Assembly (NCBI RefSeq): GCF_039822285.1
Contig: NZ_JBAJEY010000002.1
Span: 1-64,000, forward strand
Direction of reading: 5' to 3'
Length of the DNA: 64,000 bases
Source of the DNA: Thiofaba sp039822285
GTDB taxonomy: Bacteria; Pseudomonadota; Gammaproteobacteria; Halothiobacillales; Halothiobacillaceae
Shown: piece by piece, positions 1 to 7,800 of the stretch
Layout of the letters: every line of letters begins with the position of its first letter
Position numbering within the stretch: position 1 is the stretch's first letter
Notes under the pieces: model-generated
What the model saw: the letters and a program-made list of their open reading frames with translations, nothing else
Databases searched by the model: none
Told to the model about the DNA's origin: nothing
Position numbers and translations under genes: made by a program

Positions 1-394
1 CCTCGCCCCCATTATGGGACTTCTCTGAAGTGTCCGTGCTATCGGGGTAGAACCCGGAGGTGATTTCGATAATCAGGCAGGGGTTGGTGCGGTAGTAGGG
101 CGATTCGCGGTCATTCGAGTCGCAGGTCAGCACAAGGTCGGGGTAGTAGAAATAGGTATCCCCATCGTCCATGACCTTGACCTTCATATCGGCCATGAAG
201 AGCTGGCAGCCGCGCTTGCGGGCGTGGGGGTAGAGCTGGGCTCCGAGGGCCATCGCGACCAGGCCATGCCGGTCGCTCGCGCCGGCCATGGCCACGACCT
301 CGCCGGCGAGGTATTCGTGCTTGATGCGGCTTTCGAGTTCGCCTTCGAGGTATTCTTCAACGCTTAGTTGGAGTTTCTGCACCAGGGCATGCAT
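1..394 (-). CDS. Uma2-family (DUF820) putative endonuclease, 5' part only
   Basis: The minus strand from 394 reads MHALVQKLQLSVEEYLEGE and continues through an EYLAGEVVAMAG motif, a DGDTYFYYPDLVL block and YYRTNPCLIIEITS, which is the Uma2/DUF820 restriction-endonuclease-like fold. An AGGAG ribosome site lies 8 bases before the ATG. The gene runs off the left edge. Conserved sequence stops after about residue 113 (position 56); the next residues (GFYPDSTDTSEK) do not look like the family, whereas a shift of one base there gives GSTPIAR, closer to the usual PSTxxxDR motif. It may therefore be frameshifted or disrupted at the edge. The cellular function of Uma2 proteins is not established. Confidence 0.75.
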   Translation of the reverse strand, partial: MHALVQKLQLSVEEYLEGELESRIKHEYLAGEVVAMAGASDRHGLVAMALGAQLYPHARKRGCQLFMADMKVKVMDDGDTYFYYPDLVLTCDSNDRESPYYRTNPCLIIEITSGFYPDSTDTSEKSHNGGE

Positions 395-424
395 GGCTCG
401 TGCTCCTCACTTGGACTTTGCGGG

Positions 425-494
425 GTAGGAGGCCCGCCCTCGGGCCGATGGCCCGCGCTTGATAGGCCTGTCGCGGCGAGGGCGCCGCTCCTAC
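425..494. repeat. REP pair (inverted REP palindromes)
   Basis: Position 425 starts GTAGGAGGCCCGCCCTCGGG, and 471-494 ends with GGGCGCCGCTCCTAC in inverted orientation. This makes a pair of REP palindromes between the Uma2 gene and pilB. The same two arm types recur throughout the window (for example 5275, 5927, 6537, 11178, 50716 and 52928). Apart from this pair and the pilB leader, I see nothing else in 395-618. Confidence 0.85.
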
Positions 495-618
495 ACGGGG
501 GTTCCGAACGATGGATCGGGTTCATGCGATTGTCCAGGCCCTCAACACCCTACCACCCCGCCGCGCCTTACGTTAAGGTTGCCTGTGGTTTTGTCGGGTT
601 TTGCATAGGGATGATCTC

Positions 619-2328
619 ATGGCTCAAGCCCCCGTATTGACGGGTCTGCCCAGGCAGTTGGTGCAAGCGGGTCTTCTCGCCGAGGAGGCGGCCAGCCGGG
701 CCTTTGCCGAGGCGCTGAAAACCAAGCAGTCCTTCCTGCACGTGCTGGCGGCCGAGGGTAAGGTTGATCTTGGCCGAGCGGCGGAGATCGTGGCGTTGGA
801 GTTCGGCCTACCGCTGGTGGAGCTGGAGGCTTTCGACCCCGCGCAACTGCCGCTGCAGGCGGTGAAGGAGGACCTGCTGCGCAAGCACAAGGTCCTGCCC
901 CTGCATCAGCGCGGACGCAAGCTGTTCGTGGCGGCGGCGGACCCCACCCAACAGCAGGCGCTGGACGAGATCCGTTTCGCCTCCGGCCTTGCCATCGAGC
1001 CGGTCATTGCCCCGGCGGACAAGCTCGCCACCCTGCTCGAGAAGCTGCTGGAGAGCAGCAGCTCGGCGTCGATGATGCATGGGCTGGATGATGACCTCGG
1101 TGAGTTGGACGTGGTGGAGGAGGCCGAGGCAGGCAAGGTTGCCGAGGCGGATGTCTCCGACGCCCCGGTGGTCAAGTTCGTCAACGGCATCCTCATGCAG
1201 GCGATCCAGAAGGGGGCGTCCGACATCCACTTCGAGCCCTATGAGCACACTTTCCGCGTGCGTTTTCGCATCGACGGTGAGCTGCGGGAGATCGCCTCCG
1301 GTCCCCAGCTCAAGGGCTGGTCGGAGCGGATCATCGCCCGGGTGAAGGTGATGAGCCGGATGGACATTGCCGAGCGCCGCGTGCCGCAGGACGGACGGAT
1401 CAAGCTGGCGGTGTCCAAGACCCGCGCCATCGACTTCCGCGTGAATTCCTGCCCCACCCTGTTTGGCGAGAAGGTGGTGCTGCGTATCCTCGACCCGTCC
1501 AGCGCCAAGCTCGGCATTGACGCGCTGGGTTATGAGCCGGAGCAGAAGCAGTTCTACCTCAATGCGCTGAAGAAGCCCTACGGCATGATCCTGGTGACCG
1601 GCCCGACGGGCTCAGGTAAGACGGTGAGTCTGTACACGGGCCTGAACATCCTGAACACCGAGGATCGCAACATCTCGACCGCCGAGGACCCGGCGGAGAT
1701 CAACATGCCGGGCGTCAACCAGGTGAACGTCAATCCGAAGGCGGGCCTGACCTTTGCCGAGGCGCTGCGCGCCTTCCTGCGCCAGGACCCGGACGTGATC
1801 ATGGTGGGCGAGATCCGCGACCTGGAAACCGCCGAGATCGCGATCAAGGCGGCCCAGACCGGTCACCTGGTGCTCTCCACCCTGCACACCAACGACGCGC
1901 CGCAGACCCTCACCCGCCTGGCCAACATGGGGGTGCCGCCTTACAACATCGCAGGCTCGGTCATCCTCATCATTGCCCAGCGCCTGGCGCGCAAGCTGTG
2001 CCCCATCTGCAAGACCGAGGACAAGGTGCCGCGTGATGAACTGCTGCGTGAGGGCTTTACTCCAGTCGACATCGACAAGGGGATGACGATCTACAAGGCC
2101 GTGGGCTGCGAGCAGTGCAACAATGGCTACAAGGGCCGCACCGGCATCTATCAGGTGATGCCGATCTCCGAGGAGATGCAGCGCCTGATCATGTCCGGCG
2201 CCACCTCCATCGACCTCGCCGACCAGGCGCGCAAGGAAGGCATCCCCAACCTGCGCGAGGCGGGGCTTTTGAAGGTGAAGGCGGGCATCATCAGCCTGGA
2301 AGAGCTGAACAACGTGACGAAGGACTGA
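619..2328 (+). CDS. pilB: Type IV pilus assembly ATPase PilB
   Basis: PilB is the cytoplasmic hexameric ATPase that drives pilus extension from the inner-membrane platform protein PilC. The 569-residue protein has an N-terminal MshEN/GspE-N domain (about residues 1-150). A GspE-type ATPase core follows, with Walker A GPTGSGKT (Lys334), the Asp/Glu box DPDVIMVGEIRD, the His box TGHLVLSTLHTND and a zinc tetracysteine (CPIC...CEQC). Start: the ATG at 619 has AGGG 8 bases upstream; an in-frame TTG at 601 is less likely. It is followed by pilC, pilD and coaE in the usual gammaproteobacterial order, although a 224-base repeat-containing gap separates it from pilC. Confidence 0.97.
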   Translation: MAQAPVLTGLPRQLVQAGLLAEEAASRAFAEALKTKQSFLHVLAAEGKVDLGRAAEIVALEFGLPLVELEAFDPAQLPLQAVKEDLLRKHKVLPLHQRGRKLFVAAADPTQQQALDEIRFASGLAIEPVIAPADKLATLLEKLLESSSSASMMHGLDDDLGELDVVEEAEAGKVAEADVSDAPVVKFVNGILMQAIQKGASDIHFEPYEHTFRVRFRIDGELREIASGPQLKGWSERIIARVKVMSRMDIAERRVPQDGRIKLAVSKTRAIDFRVNSCPTLFGEKVVLRILDPSSAKLGIDALGYEPEQKQFYLNALKKPYGMILVTGPTGSGKTVSLYTGLNILNTEDRNISTAEDPAEINMPGVNQVNVNPKAGLTFAEALRAFLRQDPDVIMVGEIRDLETAEIAIKAAQTGHLVLSTLHTNDAPQTLTRLANMGVPPYNIAGSVILIIAQRLARKLCPICKTEDKVPRDELLREGFTPVDIDKGMTIYKAVGCEQCNNGYKGRTGIYQVMPISEEMQRLIMSGATSIDLADQARKEGIPNLREAGLLKVKAGIISLEELNNVTKD

Positions 2329-2352
2329 GAAACGCCGAACCCTCCCGGATGT

Positions 2353-2461
2353 GGCGCGTCCCCTCCCCCCTGGCGGGGGAGGGTTAGGGAGAGGGGAGCA
2401 CGTTGCAACGAGTTATCACCCTCTCCCCCAACCCCTCCCCCATCAAGGGGGAGGGGAGAAG
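2353..2461. repeat. CCCTCCCC/GGGGAGGG palindromic repeat pair
   Basis: Two GC-rich palindromes lie between pilB and pilC: CCCCTCCCCCCTGGCGGGGG with its flanks (2358-2396) and CCCTCTCCCCCAACCCCTCC...GGGGGAGGGGAG (2421-2460). The same family occurs at 21008-21050, 37228-37340, 61180-61212 and 61589-61630. It is distinct from the REPs and may act as a hairpin between pilB and pilC. Confidence 0.75.
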
Positions 2462-2552
2462 CCTCGGGTGAGACAGGGCATCCTAAACACCGCGCTATCA
2501 GGGCCAAGACACTGGGCCTACAATCAGCGGGCACACAAGCATGAGGCAAGCC

Positions 2553-3773
2553 ATGGCACAGGCAGGCGAGAACAAGATCACCTTCGTCTGGGAAGGGAAG
2601 GACAAGACCGGCAGGCGCATCCAGGGCGAGGTGCTCGCCATCAGCGAGATGCAGGCGCGCAATATCCTGCGCCAGCAGGGCACCCTGCCGCTGAAGATCA
2701 AGAAAAAGCCCAAGCCCTTGATCGGCGGCAAGGGCAAGAAGATCAAGCCCGCCCACATCGCCGCCTTCACCCGCCAGCTCGCCACCATGCTCCAGGCCGG
2801 GATGCCGCTGTTGCAGGGTCTGGAGATCATCGCCCAGAGCGCGGAGCTGCCCGCCATGGCCAAGCTGGTCAATGAGATCAAGGACGACGTGGCGGGCGGT
2901 ATCTCGCTAGGCAATGCCCTGGCCCGCCACCCCCTCTACTTCGACAAGCTGTATGTCAGCCTGGTCAAGGCCGGGGAGGATGCCGGCGCGCTGGAGGCCA
3001 TCCTCGAGCGCATCGCGGTGTACAAGGAGAAGACCGAGAGCCTGAAGAAGAAGATCAAGAAGGCCCTGTTCTATCCGGCCGCGGTGCTGGTGGTGGCCTT
3101 CATCGTCACCGCCATCCTGCTGATCTTTGTCATCCCGCAGTTCAAGGACCTGTTCTCCAGCTTCGGCGCCGACCTGCCGGCCTTCACCCTGATGGTGATC
3201 GGCCTCTCGGAGATCTTCCAGCAGTACTGGTGGGTGATCTTTGGCAGCATCGGCGTGGCGATTTATGCCTTTTTCTTCTTCAAGAAACGCTCCCAGGCCT
3301 TCAATCAGGCCCTGGACCGGCTGGTGCTGCGCCTGCCACTGGTTGGCCCGCTGACCCATAAGGCGGCCATCGCGCGCTTTGCCCGCACCCTCTCGACCAT
3401 GTTCGCCGCCGGCGTGCCGTTGGTGGAGGCCATGTCCTCGGTGGCCGGGGCCACCGGCAACCATGTGTACGAGAAAGCGGTGCTGGAGATGCGCGACATG
3501 ACCGCACAGGGCCAGCAGATGCGCATTTCCATGCAGCAGTCCGGCCTGTTTCCCATGATGGTGGTGCAGATGGTGGGCATCGGCGAGGAGACGGGCGAGC
3601 TGGACAAGATGCTCAGCAAGGTCGCCGACATCTACGAGGAGGAGGTGGACAACATGGTCAGCGCGCTCTCCAGCCTGATGGAGCCGATGATCATGGCCTT
3701 CCTCGGCGTGGTGGTCGGCGGTCTTGTGATCGCCATGTACCTGCCGATCTTCAAGCTCGGCTCGGTGGTGTAA
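2553..3773 (+). CDS. pilC: Type IV pilus inner-membrane platform protein PilC
   Basis: PilC is the polytopic platform protein that couples PilB/PilT ATPases to pilin assembly. It has two tandem GspF domains: the first (about residues 70-195) starts FTRQLATMLQAGMPLLQGLE, the second (about 270-400) has ARFARTLSTMFAAGVPLVEAM. Transmembrane segments are near residues 170-195 and 220-240 and at the C-terminus. The ATG at 2553 is preceded by GAGG at 7 bases; the upstream in-frame ATG at 2541 has no ribosome site. The length, 406 residues, is normal for PilC. pilD begins 4 bases after the stop. Confidence 0.97.
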   Translation: MAQAGENKITFVWEGKDKTGRRIQGEVLAISEMQARNILRQQGTLPLKIKKKPKPLIGGKGKKIKPAHIAAFTRQLATMLQAGMPLLQGLEIIAQSAELPAMAKLVNEIKDDVAGGISLGNALARHPLYFDKLYVSLVKAGEDAGALEAILERIAVYKEKTESLKKKIKKALFYPAAVLVVAFIVTAILLIFVIPQFKDLFSSFGADLPAFTLMVIGLSEIFQQYWWVIFGSIGVAIYAFFFFKKRSQAFNQALDRLVLRLPLVGPLTHKAAIARFARTLSTMFAAGVPLVEAMSSVAGATGNHVYEKAVLEMRDMTAQGQQMRISMQQSGLFPMMVVQMVGIGEETGELDKMLSKVADIYEEEVDNMVSALSSLMEPMIMAFLGVVVGGLVIAMYLPIFKLGSVV

Positions 3774-3777
3774 GGTC

Positions 3778-4656
3778 ATGGACGCCCTGCTCCACGCCCT
3801 CGAAACCTCCCCCGTCCTGCTCTACACCAGCCTGGCCGTGCTCGGCTTGATGGTGGGCAGCTTCCTCAACGTAGTCATCCTGCGCCTGCCGAAGATGCTG
3901 GAGGCGCGCTGGAAGGCCGAGTGCCAGGAATTCCTCGGCCAGCCGGTGGACGAGGCCGACGGCCAGCGCTTCAACCTCGCCATCCCGGCCTCGCACTGCC
4001 CAGCTTGCGGACATGCCTTGCGCTGGTGGGAAAACCTGCCGCTCATCAGCTACCTTTGGCTGCGCGGGCGCTGCGCCCACTGCAAGACGCGCATCTCGCC
4101 GCAGTACCCGCTGGTCGAGGCTGCCTCGGCGGGCCTGACGGTGCTGACCGCCAGCCAGGTCCCGTTCGGCTGGCCCCTACTGCTCGCGCTGGTGTTCGTC
4201 TGGGTGCTGCTGGCGCTGACGGTCATCGACCTCAACACCATGCTCCTGCCGGACCAGCTCACCCTGCCGCTCTTGTGGCTGGGGCTGCTGCTCAACGTGG
4301 GCGGCCTGTTCGCGTCCCTGCCGGATGCGGTGATCGGCGCGGCGGCAGGGTATCTTGCGCTGTGGGCGGTGTACCACGGCTTTCGCCTGCTCACCGGCAA
4401 GGAGGGGATGGGCTACGGCGACTTCAAACTCCTGGGCGCGCTCGGGGCGTGGATGGGCTGGCAGGCCCTGCCAGGGGTCATCCTGCTCTCGAGCCTGGTC
4501 GGCGCCGTCATCGGCATCGGTCTGATGCTGCTGCGCGGGCGCGACAAAAACACGCCCATCCCGTTCGGCCCCTACCTCGCCATCGCCGGCCTGATCTGGT
4601 TCTTCTGGGGCGACGCCATCACCGCGCTCTACCTCGGCGGCGGCCTCCGGCCGTAA
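3778..4656 (+). CDS. pilD: Prepilin peptidase / N-methyltransferase PilD
   Basis: This inner-membrane aspartic protease cleaves the leader of type IV prepilins and methylates the new N-terminal residue. The 292-residue protein has the N-terminal cytoplasmic domain with four zinc cysteines (CPAC...CAHC, about residues 72-105). About eight transmembrane segments follow, with both catalytic aspartates in VIDLNTMLLPD and GMGYGDFKLLGALGAWMG. A likely substrate is encoded in the same window: the pseudopilin at 63670 carries a GFTLIE cleavage motif. It lies 4 bases downstream of pilC and 3 bases upstream of coaE. Confidence 0.97.
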   Translation: MDALLHALETSPVLLYTSLAVLGLMVGSFLNVVILRLPKMLEARWKAECQEFLGQPVDEADGQRFNLAIPASHCPACGHALRWWENLPLISYLWLRGRCAHCKTRISPQYPLVEAASAGLTVLTASQVPFGWPLLLALVFVWVLLALTVIDLNTMLLPDQLTLPLLWLGLLLNVGGLFASLPDAVIGAAAGYLALWAVYHGFRLLTGKEGMGYGDFKLLGALGAWMGWQALPGVILLSSLVGAVIGIGLMLLRGRDKNTPIPFGPYLAIAGLIWFFWGDAITALYLGGGLRP

Positions 4657-4659
4657 GCC

Positions 4660-5271
4660 ATGCTGGTGGTCGGCCTGACCGGGGGGGTGGCGAGCGGCAA
4701 GTCCACCGTGGCTAGCCTGTTCGCTTCCGACGGTGTGCCGGTCATCGACACCGACCTGATCGCCCGCGAGCTGGTCACCCCCGGCCAGCCGGCGCTGGCG
4801 GAGATCGCCGCACGCTTCGGGCCCGACGCCCTGAGCACGGACGGTACCCTCAACCGCCCCTGGCTGCGCCAGCGCATCTTTGCCGACGAGGCCGCGCGCA
4901 AAGTACTTGAGTCCATCCTCCATCCCCGCATTCGTGCCGAGGTCCAGCGGCGGCTTGAGGCCCTGCGCCTGCAAACACCGCCCCCTGCCTATGCCTTGGT
5001 GGTCATCCCCCTCTTGGTCGAGACCGGGGCTTACGATGCATTGCTCGACCGGGTGCTGGTGGTGGACCTGCCGGAAGACCTCCAGCTTCAGCGGCTGATG
5101 ACGCGGGACGGGGTGGAGGAACCCCTTGCCCGCGCCATGCTCGCCGCCCAGGCCAGCCGGGAGGCCCGGCTTGCACGTGCGGACGATGTGATCAACAACC
5201 GGGGTGCGCCTGATGACCTGATGGAGCAGGTGGAAAGGCTCCACCGGCTATACGCCGGCCTGGCCGCCTAA
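4660..5271 (+). CDS. coaE: Dephospho-CoA kinase
   Basis: CoaE catalyses the last step of coenzyme A synthesis, phosphorylating the ribose 3'-OH of dephospho-CoA. The 203-residue protein has the P-loop GLTGGVASGKST at the N-terminus, the DTDLIARELV motif and the HPRIRAE motif typical of the family. It is the last gene of the pilBCD-coaE run; yacG/zapD, which often follow in gammaproteobacteria, are absent and the operon ends in REP sequences. CoaE and CoaBC (25342) are both in this window but far apart. Confidence 0.96.
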   Translation: MLVVGLTGGVASGKSTVASLFASDGVPVIDTDLIARELVTPGQPALAEIAARFGPDALSTDGTLNRPWLRQRIFADEAARKVLESILHPRIRAEVQRRLEALRLQTPPPAYALVVIPLLVETGAYDALLDRVLVVDLPEDLQLQRLMTRDGVEEPLARAMLAAQASREARLARADDVINNRGAPDDLMEQVERLHRLYAGLAA

Positions 5272-5274
5272 GCT

Positions 5275-5405
5275 ATCGGCCCGAGGGCGGGCCTCCTACA
5301 CCCGTGGCTGTAGGAGCGCCGCCCTCGGCGCGAAGGAACGTCGGCTCATCGTCCTGGAGCGGGCCTTCTACCCCTCGGTTGTAGGAGCGCCGCCCTCGGC
5401 GCGAC
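5275..5405. repeat. REP cluster upstream of the RAYT gene
   Basis: Three recognisable REP units and one degenerate unit: ATCGGCCCGAGGGCGGGCCTC at 5275-5300 (inverted), GTAGGAGCGCCGCCCTCGGC at 5310-5334 and again at 5381-5405, and a degenerate unit near 5347-5370. Two sequence types alternate, one with a GGCCCG...CGGGCC core and one with a CGCCGCCCTCGGCG core. Confidence 0.9.
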
Positions 5406-5463
5406 CGGGCGCCCGAGATCGCTTGGCACAAAAACATCGCACCCCACGGAGGAAAAGGGATAC

Positions 5464-5922
5464 ATGGAAGGACCCCATGGATGCCGCTTACGATACGGGC
5501 GATGCTCCGAAGCCGGACGGATTTATCTTGTGACCACGGTCACGGCCCAGCGCCTGCGCGTATTCCAGGACCTGATGAAGGCCCGGGCGATGGTGCAGGT
5601 GCTGCGCTCAGCCGCATCCTTGGGCGACGCACAGACCCTGGCCTACGTGCTGATGCCAGACCATGTGCATTGGCTCATGCAGCTTGGGGAGCGGCGCCCG
5701 CTGAGTGCCGTCGTCGGCACCATCAAATCCATCAGTGCTCGCCGCATTGCAGGGTTACGTTGGCAGGCAGGCTTTCATGATCATGCCTTGCGCCGGGATG
5801 AAGACCTGCGTGCAGTGGCGCGTTATGTGATCCTCAATCCTGTCCGCGCGGGTTTGGTTCAGCGGGTTGGGGATTATTCCCATTGGGACGCGGTGTGGTT
5901 GGCTCAAGAAAAGGCGCCATGA
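5464..5922 (+). CDS. REP-associated tyrosine transposase (RAYT, Y1_Tnp family)
   Basis: The 152-residue protein has the IS200/IS605-like Y1 transposase fold of RAYTs: an early GRIYLVTTVT strand, the HUH-type metal motif in MPDHVHWL (about residue 62-69), and the C-terminal ARYVILNPVRAGLV block typical of RAYTs. A tyrosine in this last block is the presumed nucleophile. The ATG at 5464 follows GGAGGAAAAGGG. REP palindromes sit on both sides (5275-5405 and 5927-6021). RAYTs are known to bind and cleave REPs, so this gene probably spreads or maintains the REPs seen across the window. No terminal repeats of a classical IS are seen. Confidence 0.93.
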   Translation: MEGPHGCRLRYGRCSEAGRIYLVTTVTAQRLRVFQDLMKARAMVQVLRSAASLGDAQTLAYVLMPDHVHWLMQLGERRPLSAVVGTIKSISARRIAGLRWQAGFHDHALRRDEDLRAVARYVILNPVRAGLVQRVGDYSHWDAVWLAQEKAP

Positions 5923-5926
5923 TCCA

Positions 5927-6021
5927 TCGGCCCGCGGTCGGGCCTCCTACAGACCGGTTGTAGGAGCGCCGCCCTCGGCGCGACCGGGCGCTGGTTCATC
6001 GGCCCGGGGGCGGGCCTCCTA
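5927..6021. repeat. REP cluster downstream of the RAYT gene
   Basis: Three REP units: inverted CATCGGCCCGCGGTCGGGCC (5926-5950), direct GTAGGAGCGCCGCCCTCGGC (5959-5983) and inverted ATCGGCCCGGGGGCGGGCCT (5998-6021). The last unit overlaps the 3' end of ygfX on the minus strand. Confidence 0.9.
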
Positions 6022-6445
6022 CAAGCGCCCCTGCTTCCACCCGCAAACGCACGCGCAGGCGGCGGAAATCATCCGGCGGCAAGGCATCGCGCGGCAGTGG
6101 CACATGCAGACGCCCTCCATCCTCCAGCCGGAAGGCCAGGCTCACCCACCACGGCAGGCTGCGGCTGGCCTGCACATCGAGCAGCGCCCGGCGCACCTGG
6201 CCGTTGGCGAGGATCAGGTGCCAGGTGGCCCCGTCCCCCCATTGCATCTCCCGCACCGGCAGCATGCCGCGCAGGGCAAGTACGGCGCTGGCGGCCAGAG
6301 TCAGGCTCAGGCCGAAGGCCGCCGGCCCCGGCAGGGCGGACAGCCCCAGGGCCAGCACGCCCAGTCCGTGGACGAGCAGGATGGCCACCACCAGCGTGGG
6401 CGAGCGGCGGGGCTTGAGCAGTAGGATGGGCGAGTGTTTGCGCAT
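5996..6445 (-). CDS. ygfX: YgfX-like membrane protein (CptA family)
   Basis: The 149-residue protein starts with ILLLKPRRS, has two adjacent transmembrane helices (about residues 17-60), and ends with a soluble domain containing DGATWHLILANGQVR, LPWWVSLAFRLEDG and DDFRRLRVRLR, which matches YgfX/CptA. In E. coli YgfX interacts with cytoskeletal proteins and with SdhE. An AGGGAG site lies 7 bases before the ATG. The usual partner sdhE (ygfY) is not next to it here. The final eight residues (VGGPPPGR) and the stop are encoded by a REP palindrome, so the native C-terminus was probably replaced when the REP arrived. Confidence 0.8.
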   Translation of the reverse strand: MRKHSPILLLKPRRSPTLVVAILLVHGLGVLALGLSALPGPAAFGLSLTLAASAVLALRGMLPVREMQWGDGATWHLILANGQVRRALLDVQASRSLPWWVSLAFRLEDGGRLHVPLPRDALPPDDFRRLRVRLRVEAGALVGGPPPGR

Positions 6446-6747
6446 CGTTGTTCTCCCTGCACAGGGCTATCGCATGAAGGTTCTGGAGCGCGCGCAACAG
6501 GCGAAAACCCAGCCTGCAAAGGGGGGCTATTGGGGTGTAGGAGGCCCGCCCTCGGGCCGATCGCTCCAGCTCGACATGCCTGTCGCGGCGAGGGCGCCGC
6601 TCCTACGCGGGTATTCAGAGCGATGAACCAGGCTCATGCGCTTGCCTGCTCTCCCTGAACCTTGCCGGGCTGCACCCGCCCGGCGTGGTGCTAAGATGCC
6701 GCGAACAGCCCGTTCACGCCAGATCGCACCGCTTTCCGGAGAGCCCC
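6446..6747. repeat. Divergent intergenic region ygfX/ygfZ holding a REP pair
   Basis: No gene is visible in these 302 bases. They hold a REP pair (6537-6606: GTAGGAGGCCCGCCCTCGGG and the inverted GGGCGCCGCTCCTAC arm) and must carry the promoters of both flanking genes. A TAAGAT hexamer at 6692-6697 is a possible -10 for ygfZ, but I see no convincing -35. Confidence 0.7.
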
Positions 6748-7800
6748 ATGAAACCCGAGTGGAAAACCTTTCTGCAGCAGCGCGGCGCCGAGTGGGATGC
6801 GGACCAGGCCCGCGTCGCCCATTTCGGCAACCCCGACCAGGAGCTTGCCCTGAGCCTCACCGGCGAGATCATCGCCGACCTCGGTCACCGCGGGCTGATC
6901 GCGGTGATGGGGGAGGAGGCGGAAGGCTTCCTGCAGAACATGCTCTCCAACGACGTGCGCCAGGTGAGCGCCACCCGCAGCCAGCTCACCAGCCTGAACA
7001 CCCCCAAGGGGCGCATGTTGGCCCTGATGCGGCTGTTCCGGCGCGAGGGGGTGTATTACCTGAGCCTGCCCCGCCCGCTGGTCGAGCCTACCCTCAAGCG
7101 CCTGCGCATGTATGTGCTGCGCAGCAAGGTGACCCTGGAGTCCGCCGGCGAGGCCCTGGTGCGCTTTGGCCTGGCCGGCGAGCGGGCGGAAGGCTTGCTG
7201 CGCGAAGCCTGGGGCGAGCCGCCGGCGGCCATCGATGAGGTGCGCACCGAGGGTGGGGTGACCGTGCTCCGCATCCCCGGCCCCAGCCCGCGCTTCGAAC
7301 TCTACGGCGAACTGGAGCCGATGCAGAAGCTCTGGCAACGGCTGGACGTGCATGCCGTGCCGGCGGGCGCGGCGTGCTGGGAGCTTCTGGACACCCTCGC
7401 CGCCCTGCCCGAGGTCTACCCCGAGACCGTGGAGGCCTTTGTGCCGCAGATGGCGAACCTCGAGCGCGTCGGCGGGGTGAGCTTCAAGAAGGGCTGCTAC
7501 CCCGGCCAGGAGGTGGTGGCGCGCATGCACTACCTGGGCAAACCCAACCGGCGCATGGCCCTGCTGCGGGCCAAGGCGGCGGAGAATGCCCAGCCCGGCC
7601 AGGCTGTGTTTGGTGATGACCCCGAAACGGCCGTCGGCACGGTGGTGCGAGCCGCCCCCCACCCAGACGGCGGCATCGTGCTGCTCGCCGTGGTACGCTT
7701 GCCCGCCCTGACGGAAGGTGCGCTGCATCTGGGCGCCGTGGACGGCCCCGAGCTTGCGCGCCTGCCCCTGCCCTATGCCCTTGAGGACGACGCAGCATGA
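6748..7800 (+). CDS. ygfZ: YgfZ, folate-dependent Fe-S cluster repair / GcvT-like protein
   Basis: YgfZ is a tetrahydrofolate-binding protein that helps maintain certain Fe-S enzymes, including the tRNA-modifying MiaB. The 350-residue protein has the family signature KGCYPGQEVVARMHYLG (around residue 247-263) with its invariant cysteine, and the N-terminal NMLSNDVRQV segment. The ATG at 6748 has GGAGAG directly upstream; the in-frame GTG at 6685 is not supported. Its stop overlaps the start of thiG (ATGA), indicating a ygfZ-thiG-trmB transcript. Confidence 0.95.
   Translation: MKPEWKTFLQQRGAEWDADQARVAHFGNPDQELALSLTGEIIADLGHRGLIAVMGEEAEGFLQNMLSNDVRQVSATRSQLTSLNTPKGRMLALMRLFRREGVYYLSLPRPLVEPTLKRLRMYVLRSKVTLESAGEALVRFGLAGERAEGLLREAWGEPPAAIDEVRTEGGVTVLRIPGPSPRFELYGELEPMQKLWQRLDVHAVPAGAACWELLDTLAALPEVYPETVEAFVPQMANLERVGGVSFKKGCYPGQEVVARMHYLGKPNRRMALLRAKAAENAQPGQAVFGDDPETAVGTVVRAAPHPDGGIVLLAVVRLPALTEGALHLGAVDGPELARLPLPYALEDDAA

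Noticed and set aside
5464..5922. RAYT gene as a classical IS200/IS605 element
   Set aside because: No tnpB and no IS ends; the flanking palindromes are REPs shared with many other gaps.
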